A stretch of DNA of 64,000 bases. It comes from Rhodospirillaceae bacterium (GTDB lineage: Bacteria; Pseudomonadota; Alphaproteobacteria; Thalassobaculales; Thalassobaculaceae). Made by a program: the position numbers and the translations under genes. Of the stretch, positions 8,652 to 17,552 are shown in pieces (position 1 is the stretch's first letter; each line of letters begins with the position of its first letter). The DNA lies in NCBI GenBank assembly GCA_018401495.1, contig JAGYJX010000006.1, forward strand, positions 678,422-742,421, read 5' to 3'. Under the pieces are notes generated by a model. That model searched no databases. It was not told the origin of the DNA and saw only the letters and a list, made by a program, of their open reading frames with translations.

Positions 8652-10188
8652 TCATGCCGCCGGCTCGTCGGCCATCCGCCGCAGCTCGGTCTTGAGGATC
8701 TTGCCGTAGTTGTTCTTCGGCAGGTCCGGCGACCATCCGGTACTCCTTCGGACGCTTGAAGCGGGCGATGTTGTCGAGGCACAGCCGGTCGAGCTCCTCG
8801 GTCCCCACGGTCTCGCCGGGACGCGGCCGCACGAACGCCACCACCTCCTCGCCCCAGTCCTTGTGCGGCCGCCCGATGACCGCGCATTCCAGCACGCCGG
8901 GATGGCGCAGCAGCACCTCCTCGACCTCGCGGGGATAGATGTTGGTGCCGCCCGAGATGATGACGTCCTTGGAGCGGTCCTTGAGCGACAGGAACCCGTC
9001 CTCGTCGAACGCGCCGATGTCGCCGGTCCACAGCCATCCGTCGCGCAGCGAGGCGGCGGTCGCGTCGGGGTTGTTCCAGTAGCCGACCATCACCACGTCG
9101 CCGCGGCAGATCACCTCGCCCGGTTCGCCGATCGGCAGGTCCCTGCCGTCCTCGTCGACCACCCGGACCTCGACGTCGGTGCGCGGGAAGCCGGTCGAAC
9201 CGATCCGCTGCTCCCATTTCGGGTGGTCTCGGTCGAGGTAGACGTGCTTCGGAAGGCCGGTGATGGTCATGGGCGCCTCGCCCTGGCCGTAGATCTGCAC
9301 CAGCTTCGGGCCCAGCACCTCCAGGGCGCGCTTGACGTCCTCCAGGTACATCGGCGCGCCGCCGTACACGATGGTCTTGAGGTTGCGCGAGATCGGCGCT
9401 GGCGATCTCCGGGGCGTGGATCAGCCGGGTGACCATGGTCGGCGCGAAGAAGAACGAGCAGCCCGGCCAGCGCTCGATCAGCCGCAGGGTCTCGGCGACC
9501 TCGAAGCCTCCGGAGGCGGGGATCACCGTGTTCGCCGCGCGGGCGACGTGCGGCAGGCCGTACAGGCCGGAGCCGTGGCTCATCGGCGCGGAATGGATCA
9601 TGCAGTCGGTCGGCAGCACGCTGTCGACGTCGCCGAAATAGTTCATCACCGTCGACCATCAGGTTGCGGTGGGTCAGCATCGCGCCCTTTGGGCCGCCCG
9701 GTGGTGCCGGAGGTGTAGAACAGCCAGGCGAGGTCGGCCGGGTCGGTCGGCGCCACCGCCATCGGCTCGGCCGCCAGGAGCGCCGCGTAACCGGCGCTGC
9801 CGGTGACGATCACCCGCTCCAGCCCGGGTGCCTCGCCGCGCACCGCCTCGATGGCGTCGGCGAGGTCCGGACTGGCCACGCAGACCCGGGACCCGGAGTG
9901 GTCGAGGATGTAGGCGTGTTCCTTGGGGTGCAGCTTGGCGTTGACCGGGACCGCGGCGAGACCGGCGTGCCAGGCGCCGTACATGACCTCGAAGTACTCC
10001 GGGCCGTTCTTCATCACCAGGGCGACCCGGTCGCCCGGGATCAGACCCAGACCGCGGAACCCGGCGGCGATCCTGGCGACGCGCCCGGCGAAGGCCCGGT
10101 AGTCGAACAGCACGTTCTCGCCAACCGAGATGGCGGGCCGATCGCCGAAGCTTCGCGCCACCTGGGCGAGCACGATCGCCTGGTTCAT
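8652..10188 (-). pseudogene. AMP-dependent acyl-CoA synthetase/ligase, at least four frameshifts
   Basis: Reading across frames rebuilds a single adenylate-forming ligase of about 510 residues from ATG 10188 (MNQAIVLAQVARSFGDRPAI). The motifs are in order: the P-loop-like LAWLFYTSGTTGRPKG, then MLTHRNLM, IYGQGEAPMTITG, the hinge TGDIGAFDEDGFLSLKDRSK, and C-terminal NNYGKILKTELRRMADEPAA with the adenylation Lys. Frame changes fall near 9686, 9650, 9394 and 8728, each explained by one extra base. Four in one gene could mean real decay, but every domain is otherwise perfectly conserved and many other genes in the window show the same kind of indel, so sequence error is more likely. The substrate is probably a fatty or aromatic acid. 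Confidence 0.8.
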
Positions 10189-10353
10189 GGTTCCTCCCGA
10201 CTTCCGACACAGCTTCGAGCGGCGCAAAACTAGCAGCCCTCGCACGCTCCCGGTAGCGGGCCGACGCGACGGGCTTTTCCGGCCGCCATGGGCAGACTAT
10301 CGTTCACCATCGCCATCGGCCGGGGCAACCGGCCATCCGCTCGGAGGAAGCCC

Positions 10354-10545
10354 ATGAACGTGATCGAGCTCTTGGAGGGCGGCGGCCTGCTGGTCGTGTG
10401 CGCCCTGATCATCGTCTTCGCTCTCGCCAAGAACAAGAAGTCGCCCGAGGGGTGGCCAAAGAGCATCATGGTTACCAACGCCCTGGTGCTGGTGATCATC
10501 GCCACCGGGTTCTTCGGGATCGCCACGTTCCTGCACTCCTTCTAG
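10354..10545 (+). CDS. small two-helix membrane protein
   Basis: 63 residues starting at ATG 10354, preceded by GGAGG six bases upstream, a clear ribosome-binding site; the frame extends upstream to 10288 but without one. Two hydrophobic helices (LLVVCALIIVFALA and VLVIIATGFFGIATF) flank a short basic/polar loop, NKKSPEGWPKS. It lies between the divergent acyl-CoA ligase and an enolase-superfamily gene that starts four bases after its stop. I do not recognise the family. Coding is supported by the ribosome site and the amphipathic layout. Confidence 0.6.
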   Translation: MNVIELLEGGGLLVVCALIIVFALAKNKKSPEGWPKSIMVTNALVLVIIATGFFGIATFLHSF

Positions 10546-10549
10546 GACG

Positions 10550-11686
10550 ATGTCCCTCGAACCGGGGCGCGCGGCGGGCGCGCATGCCTCTGCGTCCGAC
10601 CGGCGGATCGCGGACGTCCGCGTGCGCCGGGTCGTGGCGCCGTGGGTCGATCCGCCGCGCTGGTCGCCGACCTACGCAAGGCCGCGCGAACTGGTGGTCG
10701 TCGAGGTGGAGACCGCCGGCGGCCAGGTCGGCATGGGCTACCTGCAATTGCTGTCCGGCGGGTCAGCCACCGTCGCCGCCTGTCTCGACGAACTGGTCCG
10801 CCCGCACCTGATCGGGCGCGATGCCACCGAGGTCGAGGCGATCTGGGGCGATCTGTGGCGGGCGAACTACTGGGTCGGCCGCATGGGCATCACGGTGGTG
10901 GCGCAGTCGGCGGTCGACATCGCGCTGTGGGACCTGACCGCCAAGCTCGCCGGCCTGCCGCTGTTCCGGCTGTGGGGCGGCGCGCCCCGTGTCCTGCCCG
11001 CCTACGGCAGCGGCTGCTGGCGCGGGCTCGGTGGCGACGGCATGGTCGCGAAGGCGCAGGCCTACGCGGCGCGGGGCTTCCCGGCCATCAAGATGCAGGC
11101 CGGTCACCTCTTTGACGACCGCACCGACGTCGACCACGTCCGTCGCATGCGGGACGCGGTCGGCGACGGCGTGGAGATCCTGGTGGACGTGAACATGGGC
11201 TGGACGGCCGACCAGGCGATCTCCGTCGGGCGACGTTTCCAGGACCACGGCGTCTACTGGATCGAGGAGCCGGTGCCTTGCGAGGACTTCGCCGGCTATT
11301 TCCGGATCGCCGATGCGCTCGACCTGCGGGTGGTCGGTGGCGAGACGCATTTCACGCGCTACGATCTGCGGCCGTTCTTCGAGCACCCGAAGATCCCGAT
11401 CCTGCAACCGGACGTGATGCGGGGCGGGTTGACCGAGCTGCGCCGCATCGCCGTGCTGGCCGACACCTGGGGCATGCGGATCGCGCCGCACCTGTTTCCG
11501 GAACTGATGGTGCATCTGATGGCGGCGATCCCGAACCCGCACTGGATCGAGTATGTCGACTGGATGGAGGACGCCTGGGTCGACCCGTTGTTGCCCGTCG
11601 ACGGCGCCTACGCTCCCCCGGAGCGTCCGGGCCATGGGCTGGTGTTCAAGCCCGAGTTCCTGTCGGAGTACACGGTTGCCGGCTGA
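10550..11686 (+). CDS. mandelate racemase/muconate-lactonizing (enolase superfamily) enzyme
   Basis: 378 residues. Enolase-superfamily capping and barrel domains are visible: metal ligands Asp213 (LVDVNMGW), Glu239 (IEEPV) and Glu265 (GGETH), and the general-base dyad His314 (APHLFPE) with Asp288 (LQPDVMRGG), as in the mandelate-racemase subgroup. The second-strand motif is Lys181-Met-Gln183, so the usual second Lys of K-x-K is replaced by Gln. Such enzymes abstract an alpha-proton from a carboxylate, often dehydrating sugar acids. The substrate is not predictable from the sequence. It starts four bases after the small membrane protein and precedes a sensor kinase. Confidence 0.85.
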   Translation: MSLEPGRAAGAHASASDRRIADVRVRRVVAPWVDPPRWSPTYARPRELVVVEVETAGGQVGMGYLQLLSGGSATVAACLDELVRPHLIGRDATEVEAIWGDLWRANYWVGRMGITVVAQSAVDIALWDLTAKLAGLPLFRLWGGAPRVLPAYGSGCWRGLGGDGMVAKAQAYAARGFPAIKMQAGHLFDDRTDVDHVRRMRDAVGDGVEILVDVNMGWTADQAISVGRRFQDHGVYWIEEPVPCEDFAGYFRIADALDLRVVGGETHFTRYDLRPFFEHPKIPILQPDVMRGGLTELRRIAVLADTWGMRIAPHLFPELMVHLMAAIPNPHWIEYVDWMEDAWVDPLLPVDGAYAPPERPGHGLVFKPEFLSEYTVAG

Positions 11687-11749
11687 TCGCCCGCTTTCCG
11701 CTGGTCGGAGCGGGTGATACCGTCGCTCGCCAACGAGGGTGCCCGAGTG

Positions 11750-13441
11750 ACAGCCGACGAGCTCGAAGACCTGCCGCCCAACGCCGCGCCGAAGCCGGCG
11801 TCCGGATGGTGGCTGATGGGCCCGGTGCTGGCGCTGACGCTGGCGGCCGTCACGCTGGTCGGACTGGTTATCGGGATTGCGGTGGCGGAGATCGACCGGA
11901 CCGCGATCGCCGGCTCCCAGCGTCTTGCGGATTCGGCCTTGCGGATGCTGCGGCGGGACGTGGCGCTGTGGGTCAAGGACTACGCGTTCTGGGACGCCGC
12001 CGTCGAGAACCTCGCCGAGACTCCCGATCCCGCCTGGGTGGACGGAAATGTCGGGCGATATGTCATCGAGGCGTTCGGGGCCACCGCGACGCTGGCGATC
12101 GATCCCGAGGACCGGGTTCTCTACCTCGCTTACGACCCGCTGCGCGGCGAGCCGCCGCCGGGCTTTGCCCGGATGGTGGTGGCGGCGCTCGAGCCGCTGA
12201 TCGCCGAGGCGCGGGCGGCGCCGCTCGTCGAGCCGGTCGGGGTGTCGGGGTTCTTCGATATGGACGGCGCGCTGATGCTGGCCGGCGCGGCGGCGATCAC
12301 GCCACAGCAACCGACGGCGGAACAATTGCTGCCGCATCCACGTCCGGTGCTGATCTTCGTGCGCCAGATCGACGAGGCGGTGTTTGCGGACCTGCAGGCG
12401 CGGTTCAATCTTCCCGACCTTCGGCTGGTCCGGACCTCGGCCTCAGTGTCGCCGCACGCCTATCCGATCGCCGGGCCGAACGGCGACCCGATCGGCTGGA
12501 TCGACTGGATGCCGACCAGGCCCGGCGGCGAGCTGCTCGACCGTATCGCCTGGCCGCTGGCCAGCGTCGGCCTGGCGCTGCTGGCGCTCGTCTGGCTGGT
12601 GCTGAGGCGGGTGCAGAAGGCCAACAACAGCCTGCGCGAGCAGGCCGATGCCTTGCGTCGGGCCAACGATGAGCATACCGCGAACATGGCGCGCGTTCGG
12701 TCGGCGCTGCAGCGCGCCGAGCACGCGACCCGGGCCAAGAGCAGCTTTCTCGCCGGCATCAGCCACGAGCTGCGAACCCCGCTCACCGCCATCATCGGCT
12801 TCTCCCAGATCCTCAAGCTCCAGCACCGGCCCGGAAAGACCAGGAGCCGGGAGCAGGAATACGCCGAGATCATCCACGACAGCAGCCAGCAGTTGCTCAA
12901 TCTGGTGAACGGGATCCTGGACCTCGCGAAGATCGAGAGCGGCGGTTACGAGTTGGAAGAGAGCTGGATCGACCTCGCCCGCGAAGTGCGCTCGGTGCGC
13001 TCGCTGCTGGCGCACGACGCCGAACGCCGTGGCGTGGCGGTCGATGCCGAGTTGCCGACGGTGCTGCCGGCGCTGTATGGCGACTCCAAGGGCGTCCGGC
13101 AGATCATCCTCAATCTGCTGTCGAACGCGCTCAAGTTCACCGAGCGCGGTGGCTGGGCGCGCCTGACAGTGCGGGTCGACCGCGAGGGGGGCCTGGTGAT
13201 CGAAGTGGCGGACAGCGGCGCCGGGATCGCGCCGGACGACCAGAAGCACATCTGGGAGGCGTTCAAGCGGGCCCGCAACAACAACCTGACAAGCGCCGAG
13301 GGCTCGGGGCTGGGCCTGCATCTCGTCAAGGTGATGGCCACCCTGCACGGCGCCGACGTCGGGCTCGACAGCGAGATCGGCAAGGGCACCCGGGTGTGGG
13401 TCGCGTTCGGCCCCGAGCGGGTGCGGGTGCTCGCGGCGTGA
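11750..13441 (+). CDS. membrane sensor histidine kinase with CHASE4-like periplasmic domain
   Basis: About 563 residues. I prefer GTG 11750, which has GAGGG seven bases upstream, over GTG 11714. One helix near residues 22-47 and a second near 270-288 bracket a periplasmic domain of about 220 residues containing VALWVKDYAFWDAAVENLAE, a CHASE4-like signature. After a coiled-coil linker comes the H-box SHELRTPLTAIIGF (phospho-acceptor His near 339), then the N-box LNLLSNALKF, G1 DSGAGIAP and G2 GSGLGLHLVK. No receiver domain is fused and no response regulator lies nearby, so it is an orphan here. Its stop overlaps the start of an RNase T2 gene. Confidence 0.88.
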   Translation, partial: TADELEDLPPNAAPKPASGWWLMGPVLALTLAAVTLVGLVIGIAVAEIDRTAIAGSQRLADSALRMLRRDVALWVKDYAFWDAAVENLAETPDPAWVDGNVGRYVIEAFGATATLAIDPEDRVLYLAYDPLRGEPPPGFARMVVAALEPLIAEARAAPLVEPVGVSGFFDMDGALMLAGAAAITPQQPTAEQLLPHPRPVLIFVRQIDEAVFADLQARFNLPDLRLVRTSASVSPHAYPIAGPNGDPIGWIDWMPTRPGGELLDRIAWPLASVGLALLALVWLVLRRVQKANNSLREQADALRRANDEHTANMARVRSALQRAEHATRAKSSFLAGISHELRTPLTAIIGFSQILKLQHRPGKTRSREQEYAEIIHDSSQQLLNLVNGILDLAKIESGGYELEESWIDLAREVRSVRSLLAHDAERRGVAVDAELPTVLPALYGDSKGVRQIILNLLSNALKFTERGGWARLTVRVDREGGLVIEVADSGAGIAPDDQKHIWEAFKRARNNNLTSAEGSGLGLHLVKVMATLHGADVGLDSEIGKGTRVWVAFGPERVRVLAA

Positions 13442-14202
13442 CGGCGGGCGGCGGCCGACCGGTGACGATCGTCGCCCGGGCCCTCGCGATCCTGCTGGCG
13501 GCCGCAGGTCTGGCCGTCGGCGGCCCGGCCGCTGCCGCCGAACTCCACGTGCTGGCGGCCAGCTGGCAGCCGGCGTTCTGCGAAACCCGACCGCGGAAGC
13601 CGGAATGCGTTGCCCAGACCGACGACCGTTTCGACGCCACCAGCTTCTCGCTGCACGGCCTGTGGCCACAGCCGATGGACAACGTTTACTGCGACGTGCC
13701 GCCCGACCTGCGGGCGGCCGACGAGGCCGGTCGCTGGACGGCCTTGCCGCCCCTGGCTCTCGACGAGCCGACGCGCCAGGCGCTCGACCGGGTGATGCCC
13801 GGAACCGCCTCGCTGCTGGATCGACACGAGTGGGTCAAGCACGGCACCTGCCACGCCGAGACGCCCGAGACCTATTATCGCAACTCGCTGCGGCTGATGG
13901 AGGAGCTGAACGCCTCGCCGGTGCGCTCCCTGTTCGCCGAGAGCATCGGCTCGCCGCTCTCGGGCAGGGAGATCCGGGCGGCCTTCGACGCGGCGTTCGG
14001 GGAAGGCGCCGGCGACCGGGTGCATGTGATCTGCCGCCGGGTCGGCGCCCGGCGGCTGATCGTCGAGCTGAAGATCAATCTCGGCGGCGCGATAACGCCC
14101 GAACGCGACCTCGCGACGCTGTTGCGGGACGCTCCGCGCACCTACCGGGGCTGCGAGGCTGGAATCATCGACCGCGTCGGGATCGGCCTGGCCGATCCGT
14201 AG
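13438..14202 (+). CDS. periplasmic ribonuclease T2
   Basis: RNase T2 family endoribonuclease. GTG 13438 overlaps the kinase stop (GTGA); a second GTG at 13462 would give a more compact signal peptide and may be the true start. A Sec signal (LAILLAAAGLAVGGPAAAA) directs it to the periplasm. Both active-site blocks are intact: CAS I as SLHGLWPQ and CAS II as HEWVKHGTC, which supply the catalytic histidines and acidic residue; several cysteines could form disulfides. The enzyme cleaves RNA via a 2',3'-cyclic intermediate and probably scavenges phosphate or nucleotides. Coupling to a sensor kinase is unusual. Confidence 0.9.
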   Translation: MTAGGGRPVTIVARALAILLAAAGLAVGGPAAAAELHVLAASWQPAFCETRPRKPECVAQTDDRFDATSFSLHGLWPQPMDNVYCDVPPDLRAADEAGRWTALPPLALDEPTRQALDRVMPGTASLLDRHEWVKHGTCHAETPETYYRNSLRLMEELNASPVRSLFAESIGSPLSGREIRAAFDAAFGEGAGDRVHVICRRVGARRLIVELKINLGGAITPERDLATLLRDAPRTYRGCEAGIIDRVGIGLADP

Positions 14203-14217
14203 CGCCGGCCATCGCCG

Positions 14218-15459
14218 TCAGTGCAGTCCCGTCAGCACCGGGTCGATCTGGTCCATTGCCCAGTCGATCTGCTCGCGCGTCACCACCAGCGGCGGCGCCA
14301 GGCGGATGGTGTGGTCGTGGGTATCCTTCGCCAGGATGCCGCGCTGCCGCAGCGCCTCGCAGTACCGGCGCGCTCCACCGGCCTCGGGGTGCAGTTCGAC
14401 CGCCAGCATCAATCCCCGGCCGCGGACCTCGCGGATCGCGTTGGCGCGCACCCCGCGAAGACGTTCCAGAAAATACCCACCCTGCTTGGCCGAGTTCTCG
14501 ATCATCCCTTCCTCGACCAGGACCTTGAGGGCGGCACGCGCCACGGCGCAGGCGAGCGGGTTGCCGCCGAAGGTCGAGCCATGCTGGCCGGGTTTCAGGA
14601 CTCCGAGGACCTCCGAGTTCGAGAGCACGGCGGATATCGGGTAGAAGCCGCCGGACAGCGCCTTGCCGACCAGGGTCACATCGGCCTCGATGCCCTCGTG
14701 CTCCTCGGCGAGAAGCGTGCCGGTGCGGCCGAGCCCGGTCTGGATCTCGTCCAGGATCAGGGTGATGTTCCGGGCCGTGCAGAGCTCGCGCACCTTGCGG
14801 AAGTAGCCTTCGGGCGGGATCACGACGCCGGCCTCGCCCTGGATCGGCTCAACCAGGAAGCCGACGGTGTTCGGGGTGATCGCGGCCTCGAACGCGGCGT
14901 AGTCGCCGAACGGCACGACCTTGAAGCCGGGGGCGAACGGGCCGAAGCCCTGGCGCGCGGTGGGGTCGGTCGAGAAGCCGACGATGGCGATGGTGCGGCC
15001 GTGGAAGTTGTCCGAGCAGACGATGACCTCGGCCTGGTCCTCGGGCACGCCGCGCACCTCGTAGCCCCATTTGCGGACCGCCTTGATCGCCGATTCGACC
15101 GCCTCGGCGCCGGAGTTCATCGGCAGGATCTTGTGGCTGCCGGTCAGCTCCGCCAGTTCCTCGTAGAGATAGGCGAGCTGGTCGTTGCGGAACGCCCGCG
15201 ACGTCAAGGTCAGCTTGCCGGCCTGGCGGACCATCGCTTCGAGGATCTTCGGGTGGCAGTGCCCCTGGTTGACGGCGGAGTAGGCCGAGAGGCAGTCGAA
15301 GTAGCGCTTGCCGTCGACGTCCCACAGCCACACGCCCTCGCCGCGCGTCAGGATGACGTCGAGCGGCTTGTAGTTGTGGGCGCCAAGGCGATGCTCCATC
15401 TCGATGAAGTCGCTGGCGGGTAGGTCACCGATCGTGACGTGGCTTGCCGGGGCGTTCAT
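14218..15459 (-). CDS. rocD: ornithine aminotransferase
   Basis: 413 residues from ATG 15459, preceded by AGGAG. A class-III PLP aminotransferase that converts ornithine and 2-oxoglutarate to glutamate semialdehyde and glutamate. The signature includes [40 protein letters not shown] and the PLP lysine, Lys266, in [14 protein letters not shown]. Length and motifs match RocD/ornithine transaminases more closely than acetylornithine transaminases (ArgD). It lies 30 bp downstream of arginase on the same strand, so arginine would be channelled to ornithine and then glutamate semialdehyde in one operon. RNase T2 converges on it with 15 bp between stops. Confidence 0.93.
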   Translation of the reverse strand: MNAPASHVTIGDLPASDFIEMEHRLGAHNYKPLDVILTRGEGVWLWDVDGKRYFDCLSAYSAVNQGHCHPKILEAMVRQAGKLTLTSRAFRNDQLAYLYEELAELTGSHKILPMNSGAEAVESAIKAVRKWGYEVRGVPEDQAEVIVCSDNFHGRTIAIVGFSTDPTARQGFGPFAPGFKVVPFGDYAAFEAAITPNTVGFLVEPIQGEAGVVIPPEGYFRKVRELCTARNITLILDEIQTGLGRTGTLLAEEHEGIEADVTLVGKALSGGFYPISAVLSNSEVLGVLKPGQHGSTFGGNPLACAVARAALKVLVEEGMIENSAKQGGYFLERLRGVRANAIREVRGRGLMLAVELHPEAGGARRYCEALRQRGILAKDTHDHTIRLAPPLVVTREQIDWAMDQIDPVLTGLH

Positions 15460-15489
15460 GGCGGGCTCCTCTTGTCGGGACACGGGCGC

Positions 15490-16446
15490 TCAGGAAATCG
15501 GCCGGGCGGGCCGGTCCAGGATGGTCTGGCCGAACAGGCTGGCGGTCATCTCGGCGAGCACCACGGCGCTTCGCCCGCGTTCGTCCAGGAACGGGTTCAG
15601 CTCGACGATGTCGGCCGAGGCGACGCGTCCGCTGTCGTGCAGCAGTTCCATGATCAGGTGCGCCTCGCGGTAGGTGGCGCCGCCGGGAACCGCCGTACCG
15701 GCGCCGGGCGCGACCGAGGGGTCGAGGAAGTCGACGTCGAGGCTGACGTGGATCAGGCCGTCCCGGGCCGCCACGCGGGCCAGGAACTCGCGCATGGGCG
15801 CCGCCACGCCGAACTCGTCGATGGTGCGCATGTCGACCACCGCAACGCCGCGGTCGCGCAGCAGGTCGCGCTCGCCCCCGTCGATCGAGCGTATGCCGAC
15901 CATGGTGACGTTGCTCGGGGGCACGGTGGTGTGGGGTTCGTCGCCGAACAGTCCCTCGAAACCCGGCTCGCCGCAGAAGCAGGCGACGGGCATGCCGTGC
16001 AGGTTGCCGGACGGCGAGGTGGCCGGCGTGTTGAAGTCGGCGTGGGCATCCAGCCAGAGCACGAACAGTTCCCGCCCGGCCTCCGCGCAGTGCCGCGCAA
16101 CCCCGGCGACGGATCCCATGGACAGGCTGTGATCGCCACCGAGGATGATGGGTGTGCCGCCGGCCCGCATGATTTCGTAGGTCCGCGCCGCGACGCTGCG
16201 CGCCCAGCCGGCGACCTCGGCCGCCTGCCGGGCGTTGCCGCCGAGCGTCAGGCCGTCGACGGCCACCGGAGCGACGTCACCTTGATCGGTGACCGCGTAA
16301 CCGAGGCGCTGCAGGCGCTCCGCCAGTTCCGCGGTGCGCAGGGCGTCCGGACCCATGACGCAGCCGCGCCGCCCGGCCCCGGCCTCGACCGAGGCGCCGA
16401 GCAGGGCGAGGTGTCGTTCCTGGTCCGTCGGAGTCGAGCCGACCAT
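15490..16446 (-). CDS. rocF: arginase
   Basis: 318 residues; ATG 16446 is preceded by GAGGGAG. Binuclear-manganese ureohydrolase with all metal motifs: GGDHS (103-107), DAHADFN (133-139) and SLDVDFLDP (235-243). The IRSIDGGER stretch and the RGCVMGPDALR N-terminal element are typical of arginase rather than agmatinase. It hydrolyses arginine to ornithine and urea. It heads an operon with rocD and is divergent from an Lrp/AsnC-type regulator, the usual arrangement for arginine-inducible catabolism. The 148-bp gap carries two GAA-centred dyads that could be the regulator's sites. Confidence 0.93.
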   Translation of the reverse strand: MVGSTPTDQERHLALLGASVEAGAGRRGCVMGPDALRTAELAERLQRLGYAVTDQGDVAPVAVDGLTLGGNARQAAEVAGWARSVAARTYEIMRAGGTPIILGGDHSLSMGSVAGVARHCAEAGRELFVLWLDAHADFNTPATSPSGNLHGMPVACFCGEPGFEGLFGDEPHTTVPPSNVTMVGIRSIDGGERDLLRDRGVAVVDMRTIDEFGVAAPMREFLARVAARDGLIHVSLDVDFLDPSVAPGAGTAVPGGATYREAHLIMELLHDSGRVASADIVELNPFLDERGRSAVVLAEMTASLFGQTILDRPARPIS

Positions 16447-16529
16447 GCCGTTTCTCCCTCGATCGCCGACCACTGCCGGTGTTCGAGAGAGGATCGCGGG
16501 CGACGGTGGCGACAAAAAGTGGGAAAAGC

Positions 16530-16561
16530 GCCAGAATGGCTGGGTCTGAGGAGCAGAATGC
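16530..16561. promoter_or_regulatory. paired GAA-centred dyads, candidate operator of the divergent Lrp-type regulator
   Basis: Two short palindromes with the same centre, GCCAGAATGGC (16530-16540) and GCAGAATGC (16553-16561), lie 22 bp apart centre to centre, about two helical turns, in the 148-bp gap between rocF and the Lrp/AsnC gene. Lrp-family dimers bind such spaced dyads cooperatively. A nearby A-rich run (gacaaaaagt, about 16511-16520) is the only AT-rich patch in the gap. The sites are seen directly; the regulatory role is inferred from location. Confidence 0.35.
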
Positions 16562-16594
16562 AACGCCACTCTTGGCAGATCGGCAGGTCGCATC

Positions 16595-17026
16595 ATGGAC
16601 GACACCGACCGTCGCCTGATTGCCGAGTTGCGCAGCGATGCCCGGTTGCCGGTCGCGACCCTGGCGGCCCGGCTCGGCGTCAGCCGGGCGACCGTTCGCA
16701 ACCGCATCGACCGGCTGGTCGCCGACGGCGTCATCCAGGGCTTCACCCTGCGGCTGAGCGCGGAGGGCGACCGCGATCAGGTGCGGGCGATCATGCTGAT
16801 CGCGGTCGAAGGCAAGACGACCGACGCGGTGTTTCGCCGGCTGCACGGCTTCCCGGAGGTTCGGTCGCTGCACTCCACGAACGGGCGCTGGGACATCGTG
16901 GCGGAACTGGCCACCGACACGTTGGAGGCGTTCGATCGGACCCTCGCCGCCATCCGCCTGATCGACGGCATCGCCTCGACCGAAACCAGCATCCTGCTCT
17001 CGTCGCGCAAGCGCGGCGGAGCCTGA
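16595..17026 (+). CDS. Lrp/AsnC family transcriptional regulator
   Basis: 143 residues. The N-terminal winged helix (MDDTDRRLIAELRSDARLPV, then LAARLGVSRATVRNRI as helix-turn-helix) is followed by the RAM/AsnC ligand-binding domain (IMLIAVEGK, then VRSLHSTNGRWDIVAEL). It is transcribed away from rocF-rocD, so it is probably the local activator of arginine catabolism, sensing arginine or ornithine. Length is typical for the family. The regulatory link is inferred from divergence and the spaced dyads in the shared promoter region. Confidence 0.9.
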   Translation: MDDTDRRLIAELRSDARLPVATLAARLGVSRATVRNRIDRLVADGVIQGFTLRLSAEGDRDQVRAIMLIAVEGKTTDAVFRRLHGFPEVRSLHSTNGRWDIVAELATDTLEAFDRTLAAIRLIDGIASTETSILLSSRKRGGA

Positions 17027-17042
17027 AGCGGATCGCGCCCGG

Positions 17043-17535
17043 TCAGATCATGGATTCGATGAACACTTCCTCGATCAGATCCGGATAGCGCTGGATCAGC
17101 TGGTCGCGGGTGTCGTCCTTGAACGCGCGGATCTGGTCCGACGATGGCCGACCCTGCTCGAACATCCGCACGGCGAGCGGATAGACGATGCCGTTCATCG
17201 CCATCTTCTGCGCTTCGAGTTGCTGGCGCGCCAGTTCCGACGTGGTCTGCACGGCGACCCGCAAGCCGGGCTTCCAGGGGTTGGCCGCGGACGAACAGCG
17301 AAATCGAGTAGGGCCCGAGCGTCAGCACCTTCGGACCGATGGCGTGGCGGTACAGGATCTCGCGGTTGAACTCCTTGTCTTTCTTCTGCTGCGCCTTGTC
17401 GGCGTCCTTGCGGTCGGTCGTGGACTCCGCCTCCGCGGCGACAGCGGGCGCGTTCCCGGCAGTTGTCGCTGCCAGAATTGCCAGCGTCACCGCCCCCGCG
17501 AGCAGCACCACACGCGTCGAAACCAGCTTTGCCAT
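17043..17535 (-). CDS. exported protein of unknown function (frameshifted as read)
   Basis: About 163 residues once one extra base in a C run near 17278 is removed. The N-terminus is a Sec signal peptide (VVLLAGAVTLAILAATTAGN, then APAVAAEAES). Mature segments include DKEFNREILYRHAIGPKVL, then in the second frame LRVAVQTTSELARQQLEAQ and LIQRYPDLIEEVFIESMI at the C-terminus. It is charged and probably periplasmic. I do not recognise the family. It lies just downstream of sppA on the same strand (17 bp gap), and may be co-transcribed with it. Confidence 0.6.
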
Positions 17536-17552
17536 CCTGCGCGATCTCCCCG

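Noticed and set aside
8652..10188. Programmed frameshifting to explain the acyl-CoA ligase
   Set aside because: There are four shifts without slippery heptamers or downstream pseudoknots, and the same type of indel affects many unrelated genes.
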